A stretch of DNA of 64,000 nt from Cordylochernes scorpioides (taxonomy: Eukaryota > Arthropoda > Arachnida > Pseudoscorpiones > Chernetidae), in the NCBI GenBank assembly GCA_030710605.1, contig CP092877.1:41648406-41712405 (forward strand), read 5' to 3'. Of the stretch, positions 42,721 to 53,614 are shown in pieces (position 1 is the stretch's first letter; each line of letters starts with the position of its first letter). The translations under genes and the position numbers were made by a program. The notes beneath the pieces are model-generated. The model did not search any database. It was not told the DNA's origin and was given only the letters and a program-made list of their open reading frames with translations.

Positions 42721-44415
42721 TATTTCTTCTATGCCTGCAATAAATAGGGTGAAGAGAGTTGGGCTAAGGATTGATACTTGTGGTAATCCTTGGTACAATT
42801 TGAAGGTTTTAGATAGAGTGCCATTATATTTGACCCTGATTTATATATTTTTAAGGGAATAATTTATCCAAGTGATAGCTTTTCCATCAATTTTGAAATG
42901 TTTGTATAATTTTGTAATTAACTTGTTTTTCCATACCTTATCAAAAGCTTGTGTAAGGTCTAAAAAGCAGCTATGGTGTGGTTAGTTGGTTTTTTGTTTT
43001 GTGCATCTTTTACCTTTTGTGTGAAAAATAAGAGTTGGTCTATTGTCCCATGTCCTTTCCTAAATCCATATTGTTCTTCTGGTGAGAGATTTCTTGTGTC
43101 GGGGTGGTAGGTGAGTCGTTTGAGTATAATTTTTTCCAATAATTTGCAGCAAATACTTGTGAGGGAGATAGGTCGGTAGGTTTTGGGTCATCAGCAGATT
43201 TGTAAAGTTTTTTGGGAATTATTGTTGCAATTTTCCAGTTTTCCAGGAGTCATTGAAAATATTAAGAAGTCTTTTTTGCCAATTTTGCCCAAGTTTGATA
43301 TCATTCGGCCATGGATTCCATCTGGCCCAGGAGTCTTGTTTAGGTCAGTGTTTTCTAATGCATAAGCTAGCTCTTTCATATTGATTTTTTTCATGGAAAA
43401 TATTATGAGTGCTGGTGACATTTTTACAGTCATGAATAATCTTTCGGGCCTTTTTTCAACCTTGATTTTACTACTTATTTAATATGAATTACCTAAAAGA
43501 TTGGCAGCAATTTTGTCATTAGTTGCTGGTGTACTATCTGTATTCTTAATCATATTTGTGTTTTCAGTTTGTGGCTGGACTCTGTCAATTTGTTTTGCCA
43601 AAATCCAAAGGTTTGTATTTGGGTTTCTTGGGTTCAGGTTTTCACAAGTTTGTTTCCATTTTTTCCTTTTCACATTTACGTATAATCTTTTTATTTTTGC
43701 AATCACAATGTTCAGTTCAGTTCTACAATTTGTTTGGTTTTGGGTGCACCTTTTTGTAGTTCATTTCTTTTAGTTATGAGTGTTTGAACATTTTTTGCCT
43801 GGTGTGTATAATTCGGAATCCATTTCTTAATATTACCTCTTGGTATTGAAACTTTGGCTGCTTTAATAACGGTGTTTTCGAAAGATATCATATTAGCCTT
43901 TTTGAAGTTCCAGAATTTTTCTTAATTGAGCTAGTTTTGGTCTTGGTGCTAATTTCTATCAAATTAGGCAAATGATCACTTCCAAAAATTTTTAATATTT
44001 GCTATTTGCATTTGTGGAAAATGTCAGGATAGTAAAAACTTATATCAAGGGCTTGTGCAGTATTATAGCTTGTAGGAATGATGGGTAGGATTCCCATCAT
44101 TTAAGCACATGAAGGCATTGTCGTCAAATATGTTTGATAGTATTTTGCCTCTTGGGTTTGGCGTGGAACATTCCCATAGTTGATGTTTGGCATTAAGGTC
44201 ACCTACAATAATAGTGTTGTCTGTAAGAAATTGAGCCATTGTTCCATCGTCAATAAGTGTATTGTTTGGAGGGTGATACATATTGTATATGTTGATGGCT
44301 TTGTTTTGATTGAGGTAGATTTTGATACCTTGGGCTTCGAGGTCTAATGTGTTTGTAATATTAACGGCTATGTCCTCATAGTACAAATTCTTGATTAAAA
44401 ATGCTAGGCCACGCC
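42721..44415 (-). mobile_element. LINE D, 5' part (endonuclease and early RT)
   Basis: Starts at about 44,415 inside the endonuclease (RGLAFLIKNLYYEDIAVNI, then TIIVGDLNAKHQLW) and runs to the RT opening KTPGPDGIHGRMISNLG and then motif B, ILSPTLFTLFIAGIEEI, at 42,721-42,790. That last phrase is completed by LFADDIILW at 40,375. The intervening 40,376-42,720 is an insertion flanked by a 12-bp duplication, tatttcttctat. Confidence 0.85.
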
Positions 44416-44548
44416 CTTTAACAGCATATACAGATGGATCTTCAGACCTTACCCTGAGTAATGGAGAGGCCGGAATTAACATAATACTGCAAGATGGAAC
44501 AAACATCAAAATCAAAGAAGGAGCAGGACAGATTTCGTCAAACTTCAC
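44063..44548 (-). pseudogene. LINE D endonuclease fragment
   Basis: Residues from about 46 onward of this frame are endonuclease: GRGLAFLIKN, then INIYNMYHPPNN, then TIIVGDLNAKHQLWECSTPN with the GDLNAKH Asp/Asn/His motif, then RGKILSNIF and CLNDGNPT. The first 45 residues read through into LINE B sequence on the other strand and are not part of the protein. Nicking activity would supply the primer for reverse transcription. It is truncated at both ends. Confidence 0.82.
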
Positions 44549-45215
44549 TTGTGAACTGACAGCTATCTGGAAAGCACTTGATATATGCCTTAACCAACCA
44601 TCCCTGCATCAAGCAGAAGGAATTTTAATATACAGCGACTCCATATCCGCTCTAGAAGCAATTCAGAAGGGCAATACTAGAATCACACAGAAAATACACT
44701 CGTTACTTACCCAACTGGAATCATTGGAGAATAACTGCATTCTACAATGGATTCCTGCCCGTGTTGAGATCGGGGGTAATGAAATGGCAGTTGATTTGGC
44801 AAAGGAAGCCAGAAAGCTGAGCCAAAATAAAGAACAAATGTCAGTATTTGACGCTGATGCTTTGGCAAAGTACAAGATAATTAAACAAAAAATAAGAAAA
44901 GATCAAATATGTGAAATAAACTCTGAGAGAAAACTGACAAAAACTATAACAAGACTTAGAACAAAACACTTTAAAGAATGAAAATACATCCAGATGGCAC
45001 AAGAACATATAGAACATGCAACAACTGTCCTGGTGTGGAATTAACACCTACCCACATATTCTCATGCCCAGCAATGGCCGCAGCCTTGCAGAAAATTGAC
45101 ATAGACCCAGAGCAGCAGCTTTATACATCCAAGATAGTGGACATGGCTGCTGCTGTGATAGAGATGCATGGAGACATCTGAGGCTCTTTATTGGACACGA
45201 CAACAACAACAACGG
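44416..45215 (+). mobile_element. LINE B, 3' part (RNase H, Cys-His end, tail)
   Basis: Resumes the element of 33,952-36,460 in the same orientation and ends in a (CAA)n-like tail, acaacaacaacaacgg, at about 45,200-45,215. The part between the RT thumb and RNase H (about 150 residues expected) is partly lost. Confidence 0.78.
44418..45181 (+). pseudogene. LINE B RNase H and C-terminal zinc motif
   Basis: The first frame gives RNase H with AYTDGSSDLTLSNGEAGI (Asp), SNFTCELTAIWKAL (Glu), ILIYSDSISALEAI (Asp) and WIPARVEIGGNEMAVDLAKE (usual form HVGIxGNExADxLAK). The frame ends at 44,981. The next, 44,978-45,181, contains CNNCPGVELTPTHIFSCP, the C-terminal Cys-His motif of RNase H-bearing LINEs. 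RNase H removes template RNA. One frameshift near 44,975 separates the two. Confidence 0.87.
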
Positions 45216-45366
45216 CATTCCAGAGTAAAATAAATTATCAGAGATAGATAAATATTTTTCAAATTAAAATAAACATAATCGATACTGAGTGAGAGTAAAA
45301 TTAAAAATATTAGAAATTTATTATCTTCGGAAACAAACCGTATCTAAAATATCAATTTTCTTTTTG

Positions 45367-45762
45367 CTACATGTTTTAATTTGCATTTACCTATTTTACA
45401 TATCTCTGATTGTATTTGAAAATCGTTAACCAATTCTTCATACTTTTGGCGAAGTGGTGTTTTATTAATTTGTTATTTGATATTATTAGGGTTCTTTCCT
45501 GGTATTCAAAAAGGAAAAATACGTGTCGATCAGTTAAATTTTTCAATTTATCAAACAATTTGGCCGCTGAATCTCTTATTCTGGTAGAGCGCCATCTAGC
45601 GAATAAAATTGTAACTAAAATCAATTTCGAATTTTTCATTATTTGCCATAAAAAATCCCATTGCATCCTGAACACAATGGTGTTTACCGCATTGCTCTAG
45701 CGCAAATATTCGCGGAGTTATTAATTTTTAAAATAGTGCGTGACTTTTGGATCACCCTGTAC
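45367..45762 (-). mobile_element. mariner-like terminal fragment, copy 2
   Basis: Inverted and nearly identical to 31,652-32,045, ending on the + strand in gacttttggatcaccctgta. The two copies are 13.7 kb apart and bracket the LINE nest. Confidence 0.7.
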
Positions 45763-46705
45763 TTTAAAATAACATTCCATTTGATTATCTATTATAAAAA
45801 TGTATATGATCCTTAATTAAAAGTGTATTAAGTGTTAATCAACAGAGAAATGCAGAAATTTCCAAGAGTGACAAAGAAATATTTGAGGTTTTGTATCTCT
45901 TGAACCCTGATATTTTTACCTTAAAATAACTAATTTTCACTTTTTTTCTCTCACTATATAATTACAAATCCAACACTTTGTGCCTTAATGATACCGAAGA
46001 ACTAAACCTACCTAGCTTCCTATTTCAACTATAGTCTCTCTCTGAAAGAGGGTGGATTAGTGAAGCTATTATTTCATGATGGTCATTGACAATAGGTTTT
46101 ACAGCTCATTCTACAAAGTTACAAGGTTTCAACAAATATAAAACAATGAGGAATAATGATATGATACAATTTGAATTAAAGATTATAACTACAATAAAAT
46201 ACTCATAAAAAACACAGCCACATCAACCAATAATATATTTAACTCCAGATGTTTCAGTGACTCGCTGTCACTCTCTTCAGGGGAATGTTTATTTTGAATC
46301 CTAGTTCTACTTATATATATACAAGATTTTCTAAAATACATGTTTTTATGAATCAATTTACAATCAACAAACGATTTCCACTTTTTTGTGATGGAACCAT
46401 GATAATTAAATTTAGAAGGAATTCGACCCCATAATTTTAAAAATAGTCAAATATAAGACTAACTTGCTTATAATGGGGTCATAACACCTGATATTAATAT
46501 AATTTACATTGTTTTTGTTTATAATTCATCCTTATTAGAAAAACTAGAGCATTGGATTTTTTCTGAATGTCTAGACCACAGACATTAAACAGCCTTATTA
46601 AAGTTTTTCCTTAATAAAGCTAAAAATAAATATGTGTGAGACGATATTTTTTGAGGAAGGAATTTTCAACTTAATACTGAGTTTGGGTGAAAAGGCGATC
46701 CATCA
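45763..46705. other. AT-rich DNA with one hairpin
   Basis: No gene seen. At 46,251-46,290 tttcagtgactcgctgtcac and ctcttcagggg resemble the conserved end of Penelope-type or similar repeats, but only this phrase is recognisable. Confidence 0.45.
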
Positions 46706-46894
46706 ATTAAGTTTATATAAAATAACGTACCTGGATTTGTGAAAAAAAAAACATATTTTTTCTCAAAATATTTCGAGTGATTGCTCTTTCTTTATCAATT
46801 TATTGAAAGAGGAAGCGATCTCTCGAAATATTTTGAGAAAAAAAATGGTTTTTTTCTTTACAGAACCAGGTATGTTCTTTTATATAAACTTAAT
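46706..46894. mobile_element. Palindromic MITE, family P, copy 1
   Basis: Outer arms attaagtttatataaaa and ttttatataaacttaat, then acctgg/ccaggt, and an inner hairpin tctcaaaatatttcgag / ctcgaaatattttgaga. A second copy lies at 57,921-58,090. Confidence 0.75.
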
Positions 46895-46982
46895 ACAAAG
46901 TGTAAATTAACGTTAAAACTGATTTCAGGATATAGGGTTTTACATAATTTTTCTATATTTTCTCTCTCAATATATATTTCTA

Positions 46983-47152
46983 CGTGGAAAATTAGGAAAG
47001 ACAAACATCGGAATAACACAGCAATTTATTTAAGGCAAGAACAAACTATGAAAGATAAACAAAAGATAAGCAATAAGGGAAGTTTTACAGAGTAGCAAAA
47101 TATAAACATCAAAAATGATACTCTGTTAATAAAATAATAAATACCTTGCTAC
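46983..47152 (-). repeat. LTR-like repeat L, third copy, inverted
   Basis: Starts cgtggaaaattaggaaag and ends ccttgctaca, the inverse of 31,334-31,499. It is a solo copy without an interior region. Confidence 0.75.
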
Positions 47153-47640
47153 AATATAATGCAAACTACCGCCCTATATACTCACATATACAGTATTTAC
47201 ACAATTTACATAATTTTTCAACTTTTTCAACTCACTCGCGATGACAATGCAATAATTTGGAATAATTTTTAAAATGTGTCATATTATAAATAAAAGAACT
47301 ATAGGACCGATTTGATCAAAATATCCATAACAAGTCGAATAAATAGAGCAACTCCCATGTTTTACTTGAGTAAATTTTTATCTGAGAGTTTATGTGTATG
47401 TGTTGTGTGTGTAATAAATATAATTATACTTTAAGCTGAATAATTCCATAACAATATTTTGTATTTTGACACTCTGCGTGGGTTCTCTCCAAATTAATAT
47501 TTGACCAACGAATAATCCTTAACAAATTTAAGTTATTATGTTTTTATATTTTATTATTTATAAATTCGCAATTACCATCTATATCGATTAAATTTGTAGC
47601 TATTTGTAAATATTTACTGGGAATGTGTTTCTATATATAA
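47153..47640. other. AT-rich DNA, no gene seen
   Basis: No open frame or repeat signature that I can support. Confidence 0.5.
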
Positions 47641-47820
47641 GAGTTAGTGGACGAGTGGGTAACACCCTCGATTCCCAACAGTCATGAAACGGGATCAAAT
47701 CCCGCGTTAACATTTTTTTTTTTAATGTGAATAACCTTCACATATTATTCTTTGTTGTAATTATCATAAATTAGGTTGCTCTTTTTTAGCGGTACCTAAT
47801 AAAGTGATTTTGGAACAAAA
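47641..47820 (+). mobile_element. tRNA-derived SINE, family S, copy 1
   Basis: The tRNA-related head reads gtggacgagtgggtaacacc (A-box region) and gggatcaaatccc (B-box region). The body continues gtgaataaccttcacatatt, then gcggtacctaataaagtgat. The copy at 57,164-57,340 shares head and body. Confidence 0.7.
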
Positions 47821-47936
47821 AACAAGGAATAATGTTTCTTTTCAATAATTAAATCAAAGTCTGCAGAGATAATAACAATGTTATTATTGAAAAGAAACAC
47901 ATTTGAAGTAAACGAAAAAATTGCGCTACAAATTTT

Positions 47937-48040
47937 AAAATAAAACTACAACCTTTCGCAATAAGTTTCTTTTATTATGATATTATTATTAAGATATCAT
48001 AATAAAAGAAACTTATTGCGAAAGGTTGTAGTTTTATTTT
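47937..48040. repeat. Perfect palindrome, arms about 48 bp
   Basis: aaaataaaactacaaccttt..gatat on the left is repeated inverted as atatc..aaaggttgtagttttatttt on the right, around a centre of about 8 bp. A weaker outer pair (ttcttttcaataat at about 47,838; attattgaaaagaaac at about 47,883) precedes it. It ends 57 bp before the gypsy element. Confidence 0.85.
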
Positions 48041-48096
48041 AAAAGAAACACATTACCAGTAAATATAATTGTTACAATTTTTCTACTTTATTATAT

Positions 48097-48379
48097 TGTA
48101 GCGAAGTGAAATTGCTGGCTCAGCAACCCTGGAGCTGACGTCACTTCCTGTGGAGGTTACCCCTGCGAGGCCGCGTGGCTACGAGACTTTATTCTTTGCT
48201 CTCTCTCTCCTTTGTTTACTATTTTAAATATAGATATTTCTAGATATCACTCAATAATAATTAATTAATTAATTCATTCATATTTCTCGTTTGTTCTTCT
48301 TTTGACCTCGGTTTGTTTGGTTAATAAAATAACGTTCTTCGTTTGTGGATCACCGACTCTACCTTTCTGCTACGCTACA
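48097..48379 (+). repeat. Gypsy 5' LTR (283 bp)
   Basis: TG..CA ends with 7-bp inverted termini tgtagcg/cgctaca. Contains gagctgacgtcacttcc, a CRE-like TGACGTCA. aataaaataacgttcttcg near the end may hold the polyadenylation signal. Confidence 0.95.
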
Positions 48380-48476
48380 ACTGTTGGAGACGCTGGATCG
48401 TCAAGACCGATATCCCTTCAGACATAAAAGAAGGACTGAAACTGTTAAACAAGAAGATAGTGTAGAGCTCAAGGAG

Positions 48477-49661
48477 ATGACCATGAATAAAGAGGAAGCT
48501 ACCCAGGTGGGCAATTATTTTGTTCAGCACCTACCAAGGAATCCTTCCATGTTCTCCGGGGAGGATGGTGAGGATCCCCTCACCTGGTTAAAAGGTTACA
48601 AACGTGTGGCAAAGCATAATCATTGGGACGAAACCCTCTGTCTTGCCAATGTCTACTTTTACCTGAATGGAACTGCCCTCAAATGGTTTGAGAATAATGA
48701 GGAGACCATCCGGAATTGGGAAGAGTTTACTGCTCAATTGGAGAGTGTATTTGGGAAAAGTAAGAGTCTGCGGCTGCTTGCCGAGAAAAGACTTAAAATC
48801 CGGGCTTAGCTAAAGGGTGAAAGCACCGAGTTCTATATACAAGACGTCCTACGACTCTGCAAAGAGGTGGATCTCCAAATGAGCGAGGGGGATAAAATCT
48901 CCCACTTCATGAAAGGAATAGTGGAAGAACTTTATCAGGCGCTTCTTCCAAGAGACATAAACAATACGGATCAATTTGTGTCTGAGTGCCGCCGCATTGA
49001 AGCGCTTCATCGTCGGCGTGTGACCCCCACCAAGTACGAACGCTTGCCCAATGTAGCATCCTTTGATGTCTGCGATGATAATACATATTTGTCATCCATG
49101 ATTAGACAAATTGTCCGCGAGGAGGTGCAACGGGCCTTGGCCGCTCCTCGTGAAGAACCAAGAATCGCCACCATTGAAGATATGGTGAGGGATGAAATTG
49201 ATAAAACCCTCGCTCCAATATCAAATCCTTCCAGAGGCTCCCCTCAATATCAAACTTATACGCCGTCACCATTCGCTAGAAGAGAGACGGCCGCACCCCA
49301 AACTCCCCGTCCCAGAGCTCGGTACCCGAAACAGGGAGAAAGACTGGACACAAATGAATGGCGGACCACTGAGGGACGACCAATTTGCTTCCATTGCGGA
49401 CGCCCTGGCCATGTCGCCCGTTACTGCCGTGACAGAAGGAGACAGAATGACGAAAGAGAAAATGGATATTCCCAAAGGAGGCAAGAACCAATGCTTTTCT
49501 ATGGACCCCGTTCCAAATTCCCGGCGCTCAATGACGACGAGCCAAGAGATAATTTTAGGCGTTACCGAAGCCTTTCCCCATACCCTGGCCGAAACGGACA
49601 ACATTCGTCGCCTATTAGAGGGTCCAGTCGGTCACCTCGCCGTTCCCGCCAGGAAAACTAG
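48477..49661 (+). pseudogene. Gypsy gag, one nonsense codon
   Basis: Retrotransposon gag forms the particle. From MTMNKEEATQVGNYF the frame passes through MFSGEDGEDPLTWLKGYKRV and LNGTALKWFENN (the conserved gag region) to KIRA, where TAG at 48,807-48,809 stands in the same frame as the continuation LKGESTEFYIQDVLRLC; a C-to-T change from CAG would explain it. The frame continues to a Cys-His knuckle, CFHCGRPGHVARYC, and ends in a basic Ser/Arg-rich tail at 49,661. The pol frame overlaps its end. The ATG at 48,477 is the first after the LTR in this frame. Confidence 0.9.
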
Positions 49662-49699
49662 AGGTTGCGACCTATTTTGGAGGTGGGGCCGCAAAATTT

Positions 49700-52600
49700 G
49701 GAAACCCTCCCTCATCGACTACAGTGGATATGAAAGAAATTATATAAATATTAAAATAGAAGGAAATATAACCAGTGCTCTTGTTGATTCTGGGGCTTCT
49801 TATTCTGTCGTGTCCGAGAGGTTCAGATTCAAATTGAAGAAAATAATGTTTGCCGAAACTGACGTGAGATTAAGAGTGGCCAACGGTAAAATTATAAAAC
49901 CGAAAGGACGCTGCTCTTTAAAATTGACTTAAATGGTCTGCAGGAAAATTTCGAATTTATTGTTCTGGAGGACTGTAGTCACGACGTGATCCTCGGATGG
50001 GACTTTTTGAAGTTATCCAGGGCGGTAATTGATTCTGCAGAAGATACACTTTTTTTAGAGGAATTCCTAGTCGAGGACACACCCAAGAACAACTCACCTC
50101 TCTACGCGGAACGGGAATACAGAATAGAGCCCGCATCTTGTCAGCTGATAGAGGTATTAAGCAGAGACATCTCAGATAATGCAGCTGTGGGGGCAGAAAG
50201 TCAAAAAGGTCTGTCGCTGGAAAGAGAACTAATGGCTCCCTCCTCTATCATCTCACTTACCAGTAACAGGGGAAAACTGTGGGTTGGGAATTGGAGCCCA
50301 TATCCGAAGATAATTCCCCAGGGGATGCACGTGGCCGATTGTGTCGTCATCGAGGATAGCCAGCTTTGTGTACTTGCTGAGGGCAACCACGTAGGAACAG
50401 ATATAGGCCATTCCGAGGATTCAAAAATTGCGGAAATTCTAAATATAGATGATTCACTTGACGATTTTCAAAAAGAAAAATTAAGAAATTTATTGAAAAA
50501 CTATAGAGATATTTTTGATTTCAGAAAAAAAGAAGCGTCCAAGACCGATAATGTTAAGCATCGAATTAGCACTGGAGACCACCTTCCCACCAAACAACGA
50601 CCGTACCGAGTAGCACCAGCGGAACGTCAAATTATTCAAGAGGAGGTAAATAAAATGGAAGAAATTGGTATTATTCAGCCCTCTGCGAGCCCATGAGCCT
50701 CACCGGTCGTTTTGGTCAGGAAAAAAGATGGCAGCTGGAGGATTCTGCGTCGATTACCGCCGCCTTAATAAGATAACAAAAAAGGATGTTTACCCGCTCC
50801 CAAGGATCGACGACACTTTGGACTGTCTACAGGGAGCACGATTTTATTCCTCTATGGATCTCCAATCTGGATACTGGCAGATCGACGTGGAGGAAGCGGA
50901 CCGTGAGAAGATTGCATTCATAACCCCAGATGGATTGCATGAGTTCAAAGTGATGCCATTTGGGTTATGCAACGCTCCAGCTACATTCGAACGAATGATG
51001 GACGGCCTCTTGAAGGGTCTTAAGTGGACAATCTGTCTCTGTTACCTTGATGACATAGTCGTTTTTTCCGATGATTTTGAGGAACATCTGAGACGCCTTC
51101 AGCTGGCATTAGGCTGTTTGAGGAAGGCTGGCTTGTGCCTCAATTCGGGGAAATGCAGGTTTGGTGCGAAAACTATAACAGTTCTTGGACATGAGGTGAG
51201 TGGAGATGGAATATGTCTCGATCCAGAAAAAAATTAGAGCAGTCTGTGACTTCCCCAGACCAAAGTCGCTAAAAGAAGTTAGAAGTTTCCTAGGGCTATC
51301 TTCCTACTACCGCCGTTTCATACCCAATTATGCTCATATAGCCCAACCATTAAACGCTCTTTTAAAGAAAGATTCAGTGTTTAGTTGGAACATAGAAGAG
51401 CGGCACGCATTTGAAGCTCTCAAGTCAGCCCTAATTTCTGAGCCTGTCTTGGGACATTTTGATCATTCATCCCCAACAGAAATACATACTGATGCGAGCA
51501 ACTATGGAATAGGAGCAGTTTTAGCGCAAATTCAAAAGGGAAAGGAAAGAGCCATTGCCTATGCATCGAGAACGCTCAATAAGGCGGAAAGAAATTATTC
51601 GACGACTGAGAGAGAATGTCTTGCTATTATTTGGGCCATTGGCAAATTCCGGCCGTATGTTTTTGGACGTCCATTCACTATCGTAACTGACCATCACTCC
51701 TTGTGCTGGCTGACCAACCTCAAGGACCCATGTGGGAGGTTAGCAAGATGGGCTCTTCGGCTGCAGGAGTTTGATGTTACTGTTGTGCACAAGAGCGGAA
51801 GAAAACATCAGGACGCTGACTGTTTATCAAGAAGTCCCCTAAATTGTAGTGAAGATATAGAAGAAGATATTCCTTGCATAGTTGCCTTACATAATTTTGG
51901 ACGGGAACAAATGAAAGACCCGGACCTCACGAAGATAGCCGACAAAATCCAACAGGAAACATCTAACAAGTCCTTTATAAAAATAAACGATACTCTCCAT
52001 AAAAAAATCACGATCAAATGGGAAGGGAATGGCTTCTGGTGGTCCCCCGCCACTTGAGGCCTGAAATACTGAGAAACTTACATGATTCTCCCACTTCAGG
52101 ACATCTTGGATTTACTAAGACATATGATCGAATAAGAAAAAAATTCTACTGGCCCGGAATGTATTGAAATGTTAGGAAGTATGTGGCTCACTGTCCAGAT
52201 TGTCAGCGACGCAAACGCCAGCCCCAACTCCCTCCAGGACTTTTGCAGCCGATACCTGTGCCTATAGCCGCCTTCGAAAAAGTGGGAATGGATCTCCTTG
52301 GAAGGTTTCCAACATCTATGTGCGGGAATCGCTGGATCATTGTCTGTACGGATTACCTCACCAAGTTTGCGATCACGAAAGCCCTACCGACAAGTGAATC
52401 AGTGGAAGTAGCGAAATTATTCATTAAAGATGTAATTCTGAAGCACGGTGCGCCGAGGGAAGTTATCACAGACCGAGGACGAAATTTTACATCTTCAATG
52501 ATTCGTGATCTGAACAAACACTGCAGAATAACTCATCGGACAACAACCGCCTACCACCCTCAGACCAATGGACTCACTGAAAGGTTGAATAAGACTATAG

Positions 52601-53298
52601 CAGACATGCTGTCCATGTATGTGGACGTCAACCAGAAAGATTGGGATGAGATTCTCCCATTCGTGACGTTCGCATACAACACGGCGAAGCAAGAGTCCAC
52701 GGGGTTTAGTCCATTCTACCTTGTGCACGGGCGTGAGGCGGAGACCCCACTAGACTTGCTATTCCCCAAATTTCCTTCAGAGGATGAAGATGACTTCATC
52801 CAGACTCTAGGATCAAGGGCTGAAGAAGCGCGACAGCTGGCACGCATTCACACTATGAGGTCCCAGGGAGGAAATAAACTTCGTTACGACGCCCATCACA
52901 GAAACATAATCTATCAGCCCGAAGTTCTCGTTTGGATCTATATCCCTGTGCGCAAGGTGGGTTTGTCTGAAAAACTAATGCGACGTTATTTCGGCCCGTA
53001 TAAAGTAACAAGAAAAATATCCGATGTGACATATGAAGTGGAGACATTCGGAGACCAGCATGGTCGTCGTAAAACAAAGTACATAGTTCACATCTGCAGG
53101 ATGAAGCCCTATTTAGATCCAGAGAAGCGGGAGGACCACCTGGAGGAGGACATGGAAGACGACTTATCAAGTCCTCAAAAGGAAGGGAGGCAACCACCCT
53201 TGGCCCAGGAGGAGGTCCCCAGACCAGGAGACCTGGATATCCCTGGCCCTATTACGCGGTCGCGAGCTCGTAGACTGGAGGCGCAGGTCTCCTGCTGA
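49700..53298 (+). pseudogene. Gypsy pol (protease, RT, RNase H, integrase), several lesions
   Basis: Protease: TSALVDSGASYSVVSE. RT: GGFCVDYRRLNKITKKDVYP, YSSMDLQSGYWQIDV (motif A), FKVMPFGLCNAPATFERMMD, CYLDDIVVFS (motif C, intact). RNase H: EIHTDASNYGIGAVLAQ, NYSTTERECLAIIW, TDHHSLCWL. Integrase: zinc motif around HCPDCQRRKR, then MDLLGRFP, ITDRGRNFTS and NGLTERLNK for D, D and E, and a GPY/F module, MRRYFGPYKVTRK. Breaks: a frame change near 49,930, TGA for Trp at about 50,694, a one-base insertion near 50,735, a frame change in an A run at about 51,228, a frame change near 52,055 and TGA for Trp at about 52,166. Inactive, though every catalytic motif survives. Confidence 0.93.
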
Positions 53299-53331
53299 GC
53301 ATCGGGTCGATGTCCTTTGAGAGGGGGGCTA

Positions 53332-53610
53332 TGTAGCGAAGTGAAATCGCTGGCTCAGCAACCCTGGAGCTGACGTCACTTCCTGTGGAGGTTACCCCTG
53401 CGAGGCCGCGTGGCTACGAGACTTTATTCTTTGCTCTCTCTCTCCTTTGTTTACTATTTTAAATATAGCTATTTCTAGATATCACTCAATTATAATTAAT
53501 TAATTCATTCATATTTCTCGTTTGTTCTTCTTTTGACCTCGGTTTGTTTGGTTAATAAAATAACGTTCTTCGTTTGTGGATCACCGACTCTACCTTTCTG
53601 CTACGCTACA
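53332..53610 (+). repeat. Gypsy 3' LTR (279 bp)
   Basis: Same as the 5' LTR apart from a 4-bp shorter taat run and about three substitutions (for example aattgctgg against aatcgctgg). Confidence 0.95.
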
Positions 53611-53614
53611 ATAT

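Larger units (their letters stand above)
48097..53610 (+). mobile_element. Ty3/gypsy LTR retrotransposon, full length, young
   Basis: The LTRs (48,097-48,379 and 53,332-53,610) both start tgtagcg and end cgctaca, and a 4-bp target duplication atat flanks them (48,093-48,096, 53,611-53,614). A polypurine tract gagaggggggct lies just before the 3' LTR. Gag, protease, RT, RNase H and integrase follow in the Ty3/gypsy order. There is no envelope-like frame. LTR differences are three or so substitutions and one 4-bp repeat-length change. Confidence 0.96.

Noticed and set aside
44391..44548. Treating the first part of the 44,391 + frame and the first 45 residues of the 44,548 - frame as coding
   Set aside because: The junction of LINE D and LINE B lies at about 44,415, so each frame runs into the other element's DNA on the wrong strand.
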